From Lingula anatina (Eukaryota; Brachiopoda; Lingulata; Lingulida; Lingulidae), in the NCBI RefSeq assembly GCF_001039355.2, contig NW_019773670.1, forward strand, positions 62,001-126,000: DNA of 64,000 bases, written 5' to 3'. Under the pieces are notes generated by a model. It was not told where the DNA came from. It did not search any database and saw only the letters and a list, made by a program, of their open reading frames with translations. Positions 1-12,600 of this stretch are shown one piece after another. The first letter of the stretch is position 1. Every line of letters begins with the position of its first letter. Both the position numbers and the translations under genes were made by a program.

Positions 1-867
1 AGCGTTTTGTTATAATATTTGTTTAACACCTGACCCTACTTCAACAACAAAAAATTGGCCACCGTCTGGTAGAGATGGCTAAGATGATAACGAAACGAGA
101 AAATGCTGGACAAACATTGACTTTCTGATTTTATCCAAATTTATGAAACACAGATGGATAACGCTGGTTAACATTTCCTTAACATTTACCGAAGAATGCA
201 ACAATTAACAATGCACATATGTCTTGAGTGTGGAGAAGAAATGATATATCTGTGAAAGAGTAGAGAAAGGAAGAGAAATTGTAATAATATGCGTTATTTG
301 TAAAATTGACTAAGTCCACGCAGGGGTGTTAGTGTTCAATAATCACGCAGCAAACTAGATGTCTTGTTAAGTATATGTACTATGTATTAGCTATACGAGA
401 TTGCGGCGAACTATAGGTACAAAACGCCCCTTTAACTCTGGGATTAAGTCAAGTACATATTTTGCCGTTAAAGTGACCAATAGAGACGTGGATAGTAAGC
501 AAATAATATAATTGTATATGATGATTTCGTGTGTTTGCATGTTTGCTTTTTTTCTATATAAGTACATAGCAAAGGACAAAAAGTCATAAAGTGTACAACA
601 GTGGTTTCAACTGCCTTGCGGGATTCGGAATTTTGTTTTAAATCCGTGGTTAGTTTGGAGCCATTGAGGCGAATGATCTCATTGTCCCCTATGCATATGT
701 TACATGTTATACAGCGATTGATTGAAGGGCTGTGACGTAACATAAGTATGTGACGTAACGTTGATGAAACTTGACGGGAAACTTAGGTTTATCATGGCTT
801 ACATGCACACAGTGTGTTGACACAAGTGTTTTATGTAGAATAAGAAAAGACACTGTGTTCTTTATCT

Positions 868-1016
868 GGGAGAGAGAGAGAGAAAGGGAGAGAGAGAGAG
901 AGAGAGAGAAGGAGAGAGAGAGAGAGGGAAGGAGAGAGAGGGAAGGAGAGAGAGAGGGAAGGAGAGAGAGAGAGAGAAGGAGAGAGAGGGGGAGGGAGGG
1001 AGAGAGAGAGAGGGAA
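868..1016. repeat. GA-rich microsatellite
   Basis: An almost pure purine tract of GA dinucleotides interrupted by GGGA and GGA units. It produces long meaningless Arg/Glu and Ser/Leu reading frames on both strands. Confidence 0.95.
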
Positions 1017-2586
1017 GATGTGGGAAGTCTTCATCGCGGGTGGTCAATAAAACAACAATTAAACTGACATGATATTCAGTTGTAATTGACAAGATATGCT
1101 TGAGTTAAAATATGCCTACCTTGGGAACCTCTTCGATTTGGTAAACAACACTATACATAATGTGAACTATTCCTACCCCCTACGGTAAAATAAACATGAC
1201 TACACGTATATTCACCGCTGACCGACTTAAACATACCTTTTGTACAATTTGTGAAGACGCTTCGACGTCGAAAAATATTTTTTATTTACGTTACAGAAGC
1301 AACTGGACAATTATTAAAATCACAGCCATTCCTAACTGTGGTATTATAGTCTTATTATCAGTAAAAATTGCGTAATTAAATTTACTTAAGGTACGCTGAC
1401 CTACTACAGAAGATTTGTTGAGTCGTATTCGGGGTCATTATCGTTTTCTTTTCATTTCGTTCATGAATATGACTGCATAGATGACGAGAGAGAGAGAGAG
1501 AGAGAGAGGGCGAAGAATGAAATTCAGTCACATTAAGATACTAGTACCATCTTCATCTCACTGAGCTTAAATTCAGTTTGACTGGGAAAAGATTCCTTTT
1601 TTACATTTGAAATAAAATCAAAGCAGCCCAGGTTTGGAATGCTCTTGTTCATCAGTTAAACGTAACGTGACATACCCCATGAAATATGCAGTAATGTACA
1701 GGAATTTAATCAAAATGCAACCGGAGCGAGATTCTTGATATGTCGTGACTGATTGTTGCCTGTCAATCAAAATAAATCAATATGCACCCCCCCCCCCCCC
1801 ATTTCCCTCTTTAAAAAACGGAGAGGAGCACTCCGTTATTAGAATTTAGTGGCCACTTTGAGCCCAGGGCTGAAAACGCCCCCTAAAATAAAATAAAAAT
1901 TCATTGAGTCTTAGACGTGGAAATACGCAACGGGTTAGTGACACGTTTTAAACTCAAAATACATTTACTTTAAAACCAGTCGAAACGGCGCTTACGTTTC
2001 ATTACAGTTCTGGTGACTTCTCTTGTATTTTACCTCTGGAAACACGATACAGGGAAAGGCCCCAAAATTTGCTGAGCTCTAGAGTATTACAATCCGTAAA
2101 ACTGGTGCTTGTTTCGGCGTACGTGAACCACCTGGCAGATTCCCATTCTCACATTTTTCCAGGAAATCGATCATGCAAGACAGTGTCTTGTTGTAACAGT
2201 AACACTGCTGTTGTATTCTGCAAATGAGAACCGGCATCTTCCCATATGCTGTTCCGTATTAAGATTAACGCCGTGCTAAATCTTGCTGTCTTGAACGGCT
2301 TGATACAGACGTCTGTAATCGAATTTTGTATTCAATCCTTACATTTCTATAGTTATAATATACCAGAAACCCAAAATAATCAGGTTTGAGTTTAAAAGTG
2401 AACATGATGGTTTTATGCTTTTGTTAAAACTGGACAAGAAAATTCCAAACTTCGATAACTCTATACTTGGAATTGTCTTTCACATGTCTTTTACTGTTTG
2501 TAAACATAGACAAATTGCATACTTCCGTAGATTCACTCTCGCAATGCTCTTTAAAATGTATAGAAAATATATATAGTATATAAAGC

Positions 2587-2619
<33 letters not shown>

Positions 2620-5050
2620 ATTTAAAATTCGTTACTTTCTCACGCATGTAATCATTTAAGGGTTGTTAATTTGCTCTTTTAAAGTTCAAAGTGGTGTGCT
2701 GATCAACTGAACGCCCCATTGTTCTCCGATGTAACACTATATTTGTTATTTTTGACTCTCTCTCGATGCAATGAAAGCCCAAATCTTCATTGAAAAGGCA
2801 TATTTATTCTTGAATTTATAAAGTTACGATCTCACCTGACTGTGAGCGTTTGTTGCTGCTCAGGGGTCAAGTTTGGCATCCATAGGTCAACAGGCGTTGC
2901 GATTTTTATGATGAAAGTTCAGCTAATCGTTCGGGTTTCATTATCTGCATCACGCACGGGACAGACTAAATATGGTACTTCCTAATTATTTGACAAAGCT
3001 ATACAAACAAGACACCCTACTCTAATTCATAAACATCGTGCTGGACCTACAGTAAGAGGGGAGCATAAACTCTTACACGGGGACCAAGTAGCCACTCGGG
3101 GTTCACATTTCATTCAAGCTAGTCCTTTGATATTCTGGGCCATATAAGAAAAAAATTTAAAGTAAGCATTGTTCGTGGCACGTATGAAACCGGTTCATCT
3201 TTAAAAAATTTGTCCTCAATCAGTAATCTTTTCGAATTTTTCTGCACTCATCGCCCTGCGACGGACCGCTATTTTCGGACGTCTACAAGGCAGTTACATT
3301 ATTAACGAAGGTAATTGGTAAGCAGATCGATACGTTAATTGAGTGGTCCAATTCATGAAAATACGTAACCTCGCTTATTACTAATGGAACAGTAATGAAA
3401 AATTAAGATTCAAGCAGACAAATGAAGTTCGGGGAAAATGCTTCGCAAACCTAAGCTGCTAGTCCCCTCCGGTTAAAAGATTAACATGCCAGTAAGAAAC
3501 TTGTGATCTAGTTAACAATGATCAATGATTAGGCAAGAATAATTGACTCTACTATTTACTCTTTTAATATGATCAAACGGTGAATCGCACAGCATCGGGA
3601 TCAATAGAAAACACAAAATGCTGGGGAGAAAAGGTTAATATTATTATGACATAATACCAAGAATTGCAGCAGGGGCCGGCTTTATAATAATATAAAGCCA
3701 TAATAGTCACCTTTATGCTTTAATCATCGCGGTTGTTCGTATATTTGTGCAGCTATTAAGTAATGGAGTAGCTTTATCCTCTTACCATTTACGGTAAAGC
3801 AGGCGAATTTTCTTTGTCGACTTGGAGCTAGTATTTAAATTGATTGGTATTGTGTGCCCTGAATGTGAAATGCTTAAAACATATTTGGATGGGATAACTA
3901 ATTAAAAATAGAATTGCAATATTACATACTGAGACTCTCAATACTGAAAGGCGACAAACACTTTCGGTATAAAAATCGATTTGATGAATGCGAAAAAAGC
4001 TCTGTCTTTAGAATGAATGCTATTATGAGGTCAGAAATGGAGTTTAGAAAAGTATCGAAACTCGCAAGGTAAATATACTTGAATTTCTTGTCGCCAACAT
4101 GTAGGCCAACCAATAAATACACAGAATATTAAATGTATCGTCCCTTATATTAAATGTTGAAGTAGCGCAGTTTTACCTATTAGCAGGCGTGACAGGACAC
4201 ATACTGGGTACACTTATATAGTAGCAAACATACCTTTAAAATGGCATGTAACAAACAATTTAAACCAGCTTGTACCAGCACTAATATTAAAAGTTTAGAA
4301 ATGAAAAAAAAAAAACGCGTTGGCCAACGATTTTCAACCTGTACGAAACTTAACTTTCGTAGCTATGTTATTTATACCTGCATTCATCCAATAAAGGGAA
4401 ACACAACAAAAAGTTTCAGTTATAAATGCGTAGAACTTGCCGGCGCACTAGGATACTTTTTAAGTACATCGATAGCTTATCCAAACAATGCATCATTTTT
4501 TGATTATCGTGAGCCAAAGCTTAGTAAGTTTACATATGAAAAGATAATCGAACACTTAGCCTGCAAATTTAGCATACGGAAATATAGCCGTCAGTCTACT
4601 GGTTTAAGGTGACGTTCGCAGTAGGCTAGGTATACAATAGGCTTTTATTTTCATTATTTAATGGAAAGAAGATATGACGTTTTGACAACGGTGAATAAAA
4701 GAGTTGGTTCTTTTGGCTGTTTTATAAACGAGAGGTGGATAATTACTTCATTTATAACTGCCACCTCCAATCTACTGATGGATTGTTTGGGATACGGCAG
4801 AATAGATCGACTTCCAATGTATAGTAACTTACAAAGGAAAATACCATGCGTCCCTCAAGTCCGTAAGGCAAATTGTATCAGGGTATTTCCGAAAAACCAG
4901 CTCTTTGACGATCCTCTAGTGAATGGCAACCTACGTTTTGCATTAAACATTTAACATATTGTTGATTAAATTAAGTACTTACTTCTGTCTGGGAATGTTT
5001 TGATACAATTACGCAGTTTGTCTCTGTTTGAGAAGATTCAAGAACAAAGT

Positions 5051-5124
5051 AAACATCTGAACTAAAAAAGGAACATTGATATTCTTTTAGGAATATCAAT
5101 GTTCCTTTTTTAGTTTAGATGTTT
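5051..5124. repeat. 34-bp near-perfect inverted repeat (hairpin)
   Basis: The left arm (5051-5084) and right arm (5091-5124) are reverse complements over 34 bases with one G-T wobble (5059 against 5116) and a 6-base loop at 5085-5090. The core includes GGAACATTGATATTC and its complement. The arms are too alike to be chance. The loop is short for a canonical microRNA precursor, so a foldback transposon remnant or recent inverted duplication is equally possible. Confidence 0.85.
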
Positions 5125-7558
5125 AAAATAGGTATAATTATACCAAGGAAGTATATTGGTTTTAGGCCTACATACACGTACTATCTTTACATGTATAATG
5201 TAGTAAAGTTCTCGGGGTCATCGCTAAATTCATTCAATCAAAGTTTCAGCAAATGTTACATACTGTGAATGCAAACCGTAAAGGTCAAAATCCCTCAGTG
5301 CCCAACGCGTTCAGTTAAGCTCAACTGAAGCTTATGTGTTTTGAACACAACCTCCCCCTCCTCCCGCGCCTTCATTTGTACGTACATGTCTTAAGGGCGT
5401 ATAAAATCAAAACTACGAATTAGCCAGTGGCCGCAATAGACACTCATATTGGGAAAACCCAAGCTTCAGCTAATTGGATCGCAATGCATGTACTTCAAAC
5501 GAACCAAAATACAGCTTTCCTTTGCAATTTGACGTCTGAGCAAAATAGTTATTTGATTTGATTTTATTGACTACTCCCCTGCTGTGATGTATTCCCCGTG
5601 GAAATTGTGGTTGTTTTCAGAGGATCGTTTTCCTTTCCTCGAATTTACTTTGGGTTGTTCTTACATTGACAATCACAAACACAATACGATTATTTTCTGC
5701 ATTTGCCTTCTTGAAAAGCTTGTGCTTGAAGAGGGGTTCCACTTTATACAGAGACTTTTAAATATGTCTTAATTATAAAAATATGACTATTAGGTATGTG
5801 ATTTAACTCAAAAAGTTTACTCTCTGTGTTAAAAATCAAGCCATTTTTCGGGGGTGGGGGGGGGGGGTAGAAATGCAATATTCTGTAAATTGCCTTTGTT
5901 AATGCGCTGTGCCTTATTGTAGTAAATGTCACAAGTGATAATCATTATCTTGTAATATGAAATGTGTTGCTGTACTCACAAAGTGGTCAGTAAAGTATAA
6001 GAAAAAAGGCAAAGGGCAGTTAAGGGTCAATCCATTGATAACTAACACATTTGGCAGCTAAATCAGAATTTTCCACCTCAAGTTAGTAGGAGCAGGACGA
6101 CAGTGTTGAACGATGTTTTTGCGATAGGAAAAGGCATCATCGTGCTTGTTTACCAGCATCAAAATGTTGACAAATACCAGGTGAGTCGCCCAGCACCTGA
6201 AAGTGAAGCAAGATCAATTATAAAAAATAGCATAGACTTCAATTCGATCAGTTGGCAGCGTTTTATTTTGAAGCTTAATATAGCGCGCTGTAATAGGATG
6301 AGATGCCACGTGACAGAGTGTCCGCGGGTGTGTGATTCGATTATCTTTTAAATTGGCAGGATAAGATTCTGGACAGAAACATAGAATTGATACCTGGATC
6401 TTGGATTAAGACGCTTGCAGTGAAGAGGAATTGATACCGTGCAGGCCTATGCCTTGTTACTGTCCCTTTTTGTGAATTTAATCAAGCCTGTATTATTTTT
6501 ACCAATATCAGGTTTGAAGTATGCGCAAAATTATTTGTTTTCTAAAGGTCGGACACTGAAAATGAAATAAACTTTGTTTAGTGTTTCGCATACCGAACAT
6601 ATGACTCCAAGGCGTAAGTATCGGTACACAGGTACCAGATACATCGTTCATGTAGTACCATACCCTGAAGGTCAATCAGCCTGTTGTAATTTTTTCTCTC
6701 AAAAGGAAATTTAATCGGTACATAATCGAGTTATATGAAAATGTTTGTCAGTTTGCACATTTATGGCGTTGTATTGGCATTTTTCTACCTTTGAATGAAA
6801 TATATTGCCTATTTACGGTGAAGTGTTTGTTGAGTGCCTCTCGTTTACTGACAGGTAAACGCTAGTATTTCCCTCTCCTTATAAAGAACCATCGCTCCAA
6901 TTCGCCATTCCAAATTTTGTCACGGGCCACGTATCACAAATTATTATTATTCTTTATGTAACTGGACGACAATTTGAACACGTGGAATTAGAGTAACCGA
7001 GAGGGGCTTTATTGATTCACTTGTACCGAAGATCTGTTCAAAGATAACAGTATTGAGCTCCACTGGGAGTGCTTTGGGACACGTATGTCATATGCTTTAT
7101 TTATTTCACGCGTGTAAACAAATTATGAGCTGATTACATCATGTTGTGTACGCATCATTTTCTCTAATTAAAACGTGTCGATTTCTTCAATTAAGAATGT
7201 ATGTGTTTCATGGGAATGAAATGAGTGCAGTATCTTCGAGCTGCGTCCGATTTCTTACCGCACCCTGGTCACTGATATTTGAGTGCGGACAAACACGATG
7301 TTGATAGAATAAGAGAATGATACTAATGTGACATGGGAATTATTGTAATAAGTGTCGACAAGAACACGTCCTTAACCTTGACACGGGGACAAAAATTTTA
7401 TAAGTAGTCAGTGTTATCATTTTTGCTCAATCAGAAAATTCATGAGCAGGCGAGGACAAATCTTAGAACATTCGATTTTCAACTTAAGAGATAAAACGCG
7501 ATGAAAGAGTAACTTTTTATATTAATACTTTTTGTTTGTTTGTTTTTTTTCATACCAG

Positions 7559-9574
7559 TTCAACCACCCCACACCATCCCTCGTACACAGCCACGAATCC
7601 ACCAAGAGAACAGATGCCGGAATACATATATGACATTGGAGACCCGACATCAGACGAGAACGTCACCTACATCTTGGATTCCCTCCTCAAGGGATACGAC
7701 AAGAGGCTGAGGCCGAACTATAACGGTAAGCACTGGAAGGGAAGTCACCAAACTCAAAAGTTTGAAAGGATGAACGGAAAATGTAAAGTATGTTCATTCA
7801 TGTATCTTTATCAGTAAAGTGACCCCCCTCCATGGGGAAGCTGCAGCGAGTTTATTCTGTTATCATCTCTAGTGTTATTTTGATGTTTATTGTTATCCTG
7901 ATTTATTAAGGCATGTTACACGCACCTGTACCCACAAAGAGCTATCCCATCAATATCAGAATATATTTTTATCTTTTTAAATATATTGATTTCTTAAATC
8001 AATGAATCAAATTAGGGTTTATGGGTCTAAGGAACTTGTAGATGTGCGACTATTACGATTGAGCAGTAAAGGCGTTACATAATTTTTATTGATTTTGGTC
8101 GATGGTTCATCATTTTGTCTTTTAATCGTCAGAATCATTCGCACGAAAAAGGAGCGTCTTGGGCGGAGGGGGGGGGGGGGGGAGAGAGAGACCTGGTGTA
8201 GGCCTATCCTGTGCCGTTCGCCTATAGCCTGTTTGTTTGTTCAATTGTTCACATTTCATATTTCCTAAGTGGGTACATTTTTGTCTTTAATCTATCTAAC
8301 AGAAGATTTATAAAGGCTATTCCTAGACATCATGCGACACTTTTACCGACCCGTGTCCTTCTGGGGTTTGTGCCCTGCGGATGATTTCCTTTGATATTGG
8401 TGAATGGTTTCCTTCCTTCCTGGGAGACAAGCGTACAGCAGTTAGTTTTCCTCTCGTCATTTAACCAGACATCGATGTGTTTTGTTTTTTTTTTTTTTTT
8501 TGCCCAAGTCTTGTATGCTTTATGGTACAAATGGCGTTAATTGTTATGTTTTCCTTGAACCTCGTGCGTATGCTTAACCTTTTATGCAATATGTTGATTG
8601 TGTAATTGAGCTGTATTGGTGATATGTTGTATTCATATAGTTTAACTTTTAACCTCTCCTTTGTGCTCTGCGACTGTTCCGGAAAAAATGGCTGAGCATG
8701 TGAATTGTGAAATTATTATTTTACAAACCGTATTCTAGGCACTGGTTCTCAAATACATTGATCTATATACTAGTATTTGTTCTAGATTCAAAAAGAAACC
8801 ATCGATTTTTCACATTAAGTTTATTTTGATGATAAAGAAATCATTCGGTCGTTGATTTGTAGGTGTAGTTGTTTTGACCTTTTACTGACAAAAGGAGGAG
8901 AACAAATATCTTACTTCAACCTACAGCATCTGTGGACCTGGACTTATGCATTTTGTATGCAAGACCACAGACGAGTTCAATACCTATCCGAGGTTGTTTT
9001 ACAATGGACCGAAATATCTTGCAATATAGTGTTTACTCACAATCAATACCAGAACATTGGGTCGTATTTTAAGCTGCCTCGACCAAAACCTGTTTCAATT
9101 CTCTGTACTGCAGGACATTATTAACCGCATCGGGTTATTAATTCATCTCTTCGTTTAACCAAGAGAATAGAACCGATTTTTAAGGGGATGCCAAATACCC
9201 AGAGGCAATAATGCTTCGTATTTTCTTAAAATAAATATTTGATGGTACTTCTCTATGTCCGTCGGTTGTAATATAAACAGGGCAACGAATTAGTTGTCAA
9301 CTGATTTTTGACAGTTCCTCTTAGTCAAATAAAAGAAAACAATGCATTATATATCTGAGATGCTTTGAAGTGGAAAACTACTCATTTGAAGGCAGAATTG
9401 TTGCAGAAAGATAAGATCAATACGTGTTTTGCCAGTAGTGTAACACTGACAGCAGTGCTCAAAACCCTTTGTAAGGGTAGTGATTTATTCCTTTTGGCAA
9501 ACGCCTTTAACAGAATTTAGGTGACTGTCTGAAATCATAGAAAAATATCCTGTGACTGGGAGTGATGCAAGGTT

Positions 9575-9627
<53 letters not shown>

Positions 9628-12600
9628 GCAAAGAAATGAGGTATGCTGTGGGAAAAGTATGTACTCGTGGGATTTTAATAATTGACTCGTAGGGGACCAC
9701 TGTATTTGGGCACATCTCACTGTCTGGGATTCTGCCAGGATGGCCGCCAGTGAAAAAAAAGATGGTTAACGTAGTCGCCACAGACAGCTGTTGCAATAAC
9801 GCAGTCCACATTGGCAAGTCTGCTACCTCGGGACTGCGCTAACTTGGATTGACAGGCCGGAATGACCAATGAAATTAAATTTGGTTAATCACATTACACG
9901 CTGGATTTCAAAAATATCCTTAATTCAAAGAAACTACATGCACATTGCCGGCGTTATATAATTTCTTCCCAATGGGTAAGTTTGTCTATCAAATTGCCAA
10001 ACGTTCGGATGGCGATGATGATTGACTTTCCTTGAAATGTATCATTTCTGTGATATTTTTTTCTTAACGGGGGTTGTTAGCTGCTTGGAGCTACTAACGG
10101 CGAAACTCAAATCTGTATAACCCTAAAAGGGAATGCTTCGAGTTTTTAACTTAATCCTCTACTTTTATCTTCCCCACTATCACTAGGAACTGTTTTCCAA
10201 AGTAGAACTCATGCACGCACACTACAAGAGAGAGAGAGAGAGAGAGAGAGAGAAATTACATTCATTCATAGAATATGGAAAGGGTCCAACGTATATATAG
10301 TATAGCGGCTCAACGTACAATGCTATTATCTAGCCTGTATGATCCTTGTAGCACCTGAACAGACTTTATCATTTCTATCAAATGTAATAATACATGTATA
10401 TGAAAAACTTCCGTCCAACCAGTACTTTTTTGTTTAGCAAACGATATTGAATTTCCTAAATTGATATGATTGTTATTTCTGTTTGATGACAACGCCGTTA
10501 TCATGTCTTTTCAGGCCCCCCAGTCGAGGTAGACGTTAACATGTTCATTTCTACTGTGAGCTCCGTGTCAGAGGCAGACATGGTAAGTGTGCAGTATAGG
10601 ATATTATCGACAGGCATTTTGGGTATACCCAAAATGGGGATTCAAAAGTGTCTACATAATGTTTCTAGGTGGTCCATGTGTCATACTGACGATAAGTAGT
10701 GCTGTCACCTGGCGGTCATACACAGCGGCTTAGCCTAATAGGCCCCATTCTCATAGACACATCGGTCTACGTGGCTCGACCCAACTGTGCGGGGGTTCTC
10801 GCTTAGTGCAATCAGCTTAAAAGATTAACACTCCCATTTGCGTTAAGTAGAATGCAGAAAAGTCGATCATTATACTGTTAAGTTGGGAACAAGAAGAGGC
10901 GTTTTGTCATACAGTTGATTGCACTTAGCCAGAGTCCCAACAGGGTTGGGAATGGGGTCTTAGTGCAACTATGGTCGAACTGCCAGAAGACATTTCTAAC
11001 TAAAATTCTTTTTGTTACTTTTCAAGGAAGTCTTTTTCACAGAGGATTACTACACATAAAGTGCAGAAACGCAATCTGACAGCCAAATACTAAAGATATA
11101 ATGGCACATATCAATATAACTGATAGTTTGCATTGAATTTTATATAGTCTAGAATAGTCTATCCTACAGTTTTTGTTGTCTGACTGACGTCTGAACTAGT
11201 CATGGACATGAACTAGTTAAAAGAAATGCCTGTATTTAGCAATGATCTTATGCATTCTTAAAAATCATTACCGTTATACACTGTATTGCAGGAACTACAA
11301 GCCCCGACTTACGTTTCGCATTATCACGAAACTAGGTGAAAAAATTGCTGTTACCTAATAGCAAAAACTGCTATTCTACTATTTACAGATCACATGCCAT
11401 GTTGCTTACATTAATCAACTTGTACAAAACATTATTTAGAGCAATAACACCATGAAACACACTGAGCTCAATCGATATCACCCTGGTTTACAAAAAGTAG
11501 GCATATTAGTATCAGTTCCAAAACTGACACTTGATTGATGTTTTACGAAATTAGTAAGTCCGATTCGGTCTCCACCATTGCCAACTGCACAGTTTAGTTG
11601 CCCGCCGGGCACTCGGTCTTACTTGGTACATGTAACGCTTCGGTTTGCACAGTCGATTCAGTTACTGGTTTAGCAACCATGATTGAATTGTCATATCTCC
11701 CATGGACAGACAGAATCGCTGGTTAGACATCTTCCGCCCTCTTGGAAACAACTGTTTGAATTTCATGCATGATCAAAACTATGGACTTGGTCCAATTTTC
11801 TTGGGAGAGGGGGAGGTGCGGTATAATGCATTTGGTTCAGAAACAGTACATTTTCTGTGCTGCTGTAGATTGAAAATTGGATACGAAAAAAGGGTGTAGC
11901 TTGCTTTAGTGGGTTCGATACGTTATAAAGGTCTACATTTGGCAAAATTTTTCCATATTTCTTATATGTAAAATACTTATCTCGAGATAAAAGAACAATA
12001 GCAATTAACCCTTTCAGAGCAAAAACCCCCTTTTTGTTGTTTCACTCACCACCTCATGCACTTCTGCGCATAGGGTGCCTTAACCGTCAGTTTTGCTGCT
12101 TTGTAAATTGGTGTGAGATAATGACCGGTTTCCGATGTAACTCAGTAGGCCTAACAATAAAATTCCCGGGTAGTAGTAACGTTATTGCTGTGATAAAATA
12201 GGCTTTAAAATAGTGTTGATAGCAGGTGAGTAAGATCTGTTTAAAATCAAAATTACAGCCCCCCCCAATAAAAAAAAAAAAAAAAAAAAAAAAATCCACT
12301 GTTACATGTACGTCATCAACTCGGTTTAGCAAATCCACCCCATGTATTTTTGATGCAACAGCATTATCTCATAACACACCAATGTTTATTTCCACATTAT
12401 CTTATTATTATTAGCGGATAAGTAAAAAGACCTCGATACCCATTAAAAGATAAAACATTAATTGTGTCGAAGTCTCCGGTCAAGCGGAAAATACCTGTCG
12501 CTCATACGATTGCCGTTATTTGGACATTTTGGCGAGTGTGATGTGTTAAAAAATCGAAAATACAGTCTTTACCCAAAGATCTCTACTGTTACATTTATGT

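Larger units (their letters stand above)
1..7558. other. Region without a recognisable gene; simple repeats
   Basis: I see no exon here that I can support. The stretch holds GA/GAGG microsatellites (about 868-1016 and 1491-1509), a poly-C run near 1787-1800, an ATCT tetranucleotide array near 2589-2620, a poly-G run near 5858-5868, and the hairpin listed separately at 5051. The receptor gene that begins at 7559 lacks its first exon(s). Its signal-peptide exon should lie here or to the left of the window, but no convincing ATG plus hydrophobic segment plus donor was found. Confidence 0.6.

Noticed and set aside
771-1092. Open frames rich in Arg/Glu or Ser/Leu on both strands
   Set aside because: They are direct translations of the GA microsatellite at 868-1016.
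4241-4954. Two adjacent + strand open frames of 123 and 97 codons
   Set aside because: They have no recognisable domain, an unusual lysine-rich composition from A runs, no splice or promoter context and no second copy, so they are probably chance ORFs.
6737-6796. Short frame resembling a signal peptide (MKMFVSLHIYGVVLAFFYL) upstream of the receptor gene
   Set aside because: It ends in TGA with no splice donor in a usable position, so it cannot serve as the missing first exon.
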